The notes beneath the pieces were generated by a model. It did no database searches, was not told the DNA's origin, and saw only the letters and a list, made by a program, of their open reading frames with translations. DNA of 64,000 bases from Glycomyces xiaoerkulensis (GTDB lineage: Bacteria > Actinomycetota > Actinomycetes > Mycobacteriales > Micromonosporaceae): the NCBI RefSeq assembly GCF_002798405.1, contig NZ_PGGV01000010.1, positions 23,462 through 87,461 of the forward strand. Direction: 5' to 3'. Positions 63,679 through 64,000 of this stretch are shown piece after piece (the stretch's first letter is position 1; each line of letters begins with the position of its first letter). The translations under genes were made by a program, and so were the position numbers.

Positions 63679-64000
63679 AAGTCATCAAGGCCTACCGGTA
63701 CGCGCTCGACCCGACCCCGGTGCAGGCCGAGGCGTTCGGCTCCCACTGCGGTGGGAAGCGGTTCGCGTTCAACCACATGCTCGGGGTGGTGCGGGCGAAC
63801 CTGGACCAGCGGGAGGCCGAGCGGACCTACGGCCTGGCCGAGGCCGATCTGACCCCGTATGTGAACTGGTCGGCCTACGGGCTTCGCAAATCCTGGAACG
63901 CCCGCAAGGAGGCGGCCACCGGCCGCGGGGACGGCACGTCATGGTGGGCCGAGAACTCCAAAGAGGTCTACGCGGCCGGTTGCGCCGACCTCGCGATGGC
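63675..64000 (+). mobile_element. tnpB: TnpB RNA-guided nuclease, N-terminal part, cut by window end
   Basis: A frame opens with GTG 63675 and runs to the window end: VKVIKAYRYALDPTPVQAEA, then FGSHCGGKRFAFNHMLG and TPYVNWSAYGLRKSWNARK. This is the conserved N-terminus of TnpB, the compact nuclease ancestral to Cas12. The catalytic RuvC part and the omega-RNA at the 3' end lie beyond the window, so activity cannot be judged. Confidence 0.88.

Overview
The window is high-GC DNA with many GTG and TTG starts, 4-bp stop/start overlaps and strong G/C third-position bias. It carries LuxR and TetR regulators, an actinobacterial-type secondary-lipid (PUFA-synthase-like) locus and a peptide-type natural-product cluster. 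This points to a filamentous or secondary-metabolite-rich Actinomycetota; the genus cannot be fixed from sequence alone. No rRNA, tRNA or CRISPR array was seen.

Bases 1-22135 form a defence island. A co-directional operon carries the 3' end of a probable DISARM-type (DrmD-like) helicase, a 1617-aa gamma-class adenine methyltransferase, a 2121-aa DUF1998-type helicase with a nuclease-like tail, and a RelE-UvrD helicase fusion. Convergent to it is a two-gene operon with a winged-helix-like protein and a double-ATPase HerA/FtsK-like protein. Divergent from that pair is a tight trio: a CBS-HEPN protein, a CARF-HEPN protein (Cas02710/Csm6-like) and a two-HKD phospholipase-D-like protein, with no cas genes nearby.

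Bases 22479-45974 hold a DHA2 MFS exporter, then a long operon with a FAD oxidoreductase, a discrete ACP, an alpha/beta-hydrolase, a split PUFA-synthase-like megasynthase (KS-AT-ACP; KR-DH; KS-CLF-AT-four hot-dog DH), a PfaD-type enoyl reductase, two acyl-CoA dehydrogenases and an Sfp-type phosphopantetheinyl transferase. TetR and TrmB/LuxR-type regulators follow.

Bases 48227-59259 hold a ten-gene operon: two ATP-grasp ligases, two exporters, an imine-reductase-like protein, a split transketolase, and a trio of PduX-like kinase, cysteine-synthase-like and argininosuccinate-lyase-like enzymes. That trio is the expected set for making 2,3-diaminobutyrate. The likely product is a small peptide.

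A promoter-like element of about 75 bp recurs with invariant internal spacing upstream of the exporter, the lipid operon, the peptide operon and a 101-aa orphan gene. A weaker copy precedes a 44-aa secreted peptide missed by ordinary ORF calling. This suggests one regulon ties these units together. The right end has a secreted CBM13-GH43 glycosidase with paired palindromes upstream, and an IS607-type transposon (serine recombinase plus a TnpB cut by the window edge).
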